Source: Chitinophagaceae bacterium UBA2791
GTDB taxonomy: Bacteria; Bacteroidota; Bacteroidia; Chitinophagales; Chitinophagaceae
Assembly: GCA_002352105.1 (NCBI GenBank)
Contig: DEHV01000008.1
Location: 115,583 to 122,734 of the forward strand
Direction of reading: 5' to 3'
Length of the DNA: 7,152 nucleotides
Shown here in pieces: positions 6,307 to 7,152 of this stretch (position 1 is the stretch's first letter; every line of letters begins with the position of its first letter). The position numbers and the translations under genes are program-made. The notes under the pieces are model-generated. The model did not search any database. It saw nothing but the letters and a program-made list of their open reading frames with translations, and was not told the origin of the DNA.

Positions 6307-7152
6307 CTAATCGATCGTTGTGAGCGGCGGAACATTTTTTTCCGCGCCATCGTATCCGATATTCTGATTGATCACTCCCAACGTATTGGCCAGGATGATC
6401 CCTGAGGGGATCGGCCATAACGCATGGAAGGGAGCTATATTTGCAATATTGCCCAGCCGCTCCACTTTCTGGGTATACAGAATATTATACTTCATCACTC
6501 TATCGTAATAGTAATTTTTTTCGCTGAAGTTTGTCAGGCTATACCCGCCCTGACCCAGTTTTGCAAGTATGTAAGAAACCCTTACTAATTCGCCATGCCT
6601 GGGCTCTTCGGCAAAAAGTTCGCGGGCGCGTTCGTCCATAATGGCATCAATGGTGATATCGGCTTCAGCGATAGGCGGAGCCTGGGCGCGCGCTCTAACG
6701 ATATTGATATCCCCGGCCGCTTCAAAGGCATTGTTTTTCCAGTAATAGGCCTCCGCCCTCAGCAGGTAGGTCTCTGCCAAACGGAATACATACCAGTCGC
6801 CATTGCCGCCAACCGGCACAGCCAAAGGATCGTCCATCGGCACATACATGATATAATGCGGGATAGCGTACAACGCATATACAGAATCCTGGGGCGTTTG
6901 CAAAAATGCTTTATTCACCGGTTTTCCAAAATCGACGGAAGCGGGATTGTTGTACAAGATCTCATCCAGATCGACCCAGTTAATATCGCTTCTCCGAAGA
7001 TCAGTTGTGTTATTCCAGGTATGGCCGCCATCATCCCAGAGATCATATTGATAAAATGGACTGAGACGCACATTTGCATTTCCTCTTCCCAATGAATCGT
7101 ACATAGGGCCGCCCGCTACCATCCCTACCTTGCCTTCGCTATCTCTTACGAT
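6307..7152 (-). CDS. SusD/RagB-family nutrient-binding outer-membrane lipoprotein, C-terminal part (5'-truncated)
   Basis: SusD-like lipoproteins sit on the cell surface as a lid over a SusC-type TonB-dependent transporter and bind glycans or other nutrients. The frame is open to the right edge, so the gene starts outside; 281 C-terminal residues are visible and the internal ATG at 7122 is not the start. Typical landmarks in order are YVFRLAETYLLRAEAYYW (121-138), a tetratricopeptide-like helix that carries the family's RLAE-x-YLLRAEA signature; IDAIMDERARELFAEEPRH (168-186), matching the ILDERARELAGEG-R motif; and LWPIPSGIILANTLGVINQN (245-264), matching the LWPIP-x-x-E-I-x-x-N-x-x-L-x-QNPGY C-terminal motif. 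In this last motif Ile replaces the usual E and NIGY the usual NPGY. The signal peptide and the expected SusC gene would lie beyond the window. Substrate cannot be told. A strong terminator follows 13 bases after the stop, so this gene ends its operon. Confidence 0.93.
   Translation of the reverse strand: MVRDSEGKVGMVAGGPMYDSLGRGNANVRLSPFYQYDLWDDGGHTWNNTTDLRRSDINWVDLDEILYNNPASVDFGKPVNKAFLQTPQDSVYALYAIPHYIMYVPMDDPLAVPVGGNGDWYVFRLAETYLLRAEAYYWKNNAFEAAGDINIVRARAQAPPIAEADITIDAIMDERARELFAEEPRHGELVRVSYILAKLGQGGYSLTNFSEKNYYYDRVMKYNILYTQKVERLGNIANIAPFHALWPIPSGIILANTLGVINQNIGYDGAEKNVPPLTTID

Noticed and set aside
6595..7095. 166-residue open frame on the + strand
   Set aside because: Antisense to the SusD-like gene, which carries all the expected family motifs.

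Overview
The window looks like chromosomal DNA of a Bacteroidota bacterium. The support is a SusD/RagB-type lipoprotein gene, a Bacteroidota-style TonB-dependent receptor with an N-terminal carboxypeptidase-regulatory-like domain paired with a DUF4249 lipoprotein, and an ECF sigma factor with a hydrophobic C-terminal tail. Weak or absent Shine-Dalgarno sequences before the genes also fit. Near-balanced base composition and gene style suggest a Chitinophaga-like or Sphingobacterium-like lineage, but genus is a guess.

Left part (1-1866, + strand): the 3' part of proB (glutamate 5-kinase, with its PUA domain) is followed after 9 bases by a complete proA (glutamate-5-semialdehyde dehydrogenase). 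Together they make the first two steps of proline synthesis from glutamate. A TAnnTTTG-type Bacteroidota -7 element overlaps the proB stop codon just before proA.

Middle (1913-5039, - strand, convergent with proBA, 46 bases between stop codons): a tightly spaced two-gene unit, a 771-aa TonB-dependent receptor followed 4 bases later by a 268-aa DUF4249 lipoprotein. This is most likely an outer-membrane importer and its surface or periplasmic partner; substrate unknown.

A 459-base non-coding stretch (5040-5498) precedes the receptor. It holds several inverted and direct repeats: a 12-bp bulged hairpin whose loop 11-mer recurs about 120 bases away, a second hairpin and an 11-bp palindrome near the receptor start.

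Right part (5499-7152, - strand): an ECF sigma factor with no FecR anti-sigma gene beside it, then 229 non-coding bases, then the 3' part of a SusD-like gene whose 5' end lies beyond the right edge. The SusD gene ends in a strong intrinsic terminator. The 3' arm and U-tract of that terminator form one copy of a perfect 19-bp direct repeat; the second copy lies 51 bases closer to the sigma gene.

The genes themselves are ordinary families. No mobile element, CRISPR array, tRNA or rRNA was seen, and no clearly new multi-gene system. The less ordinary material is in the two intergenic regions and in the solitary placement of the sigma gene between two nutrient-uptake loci.
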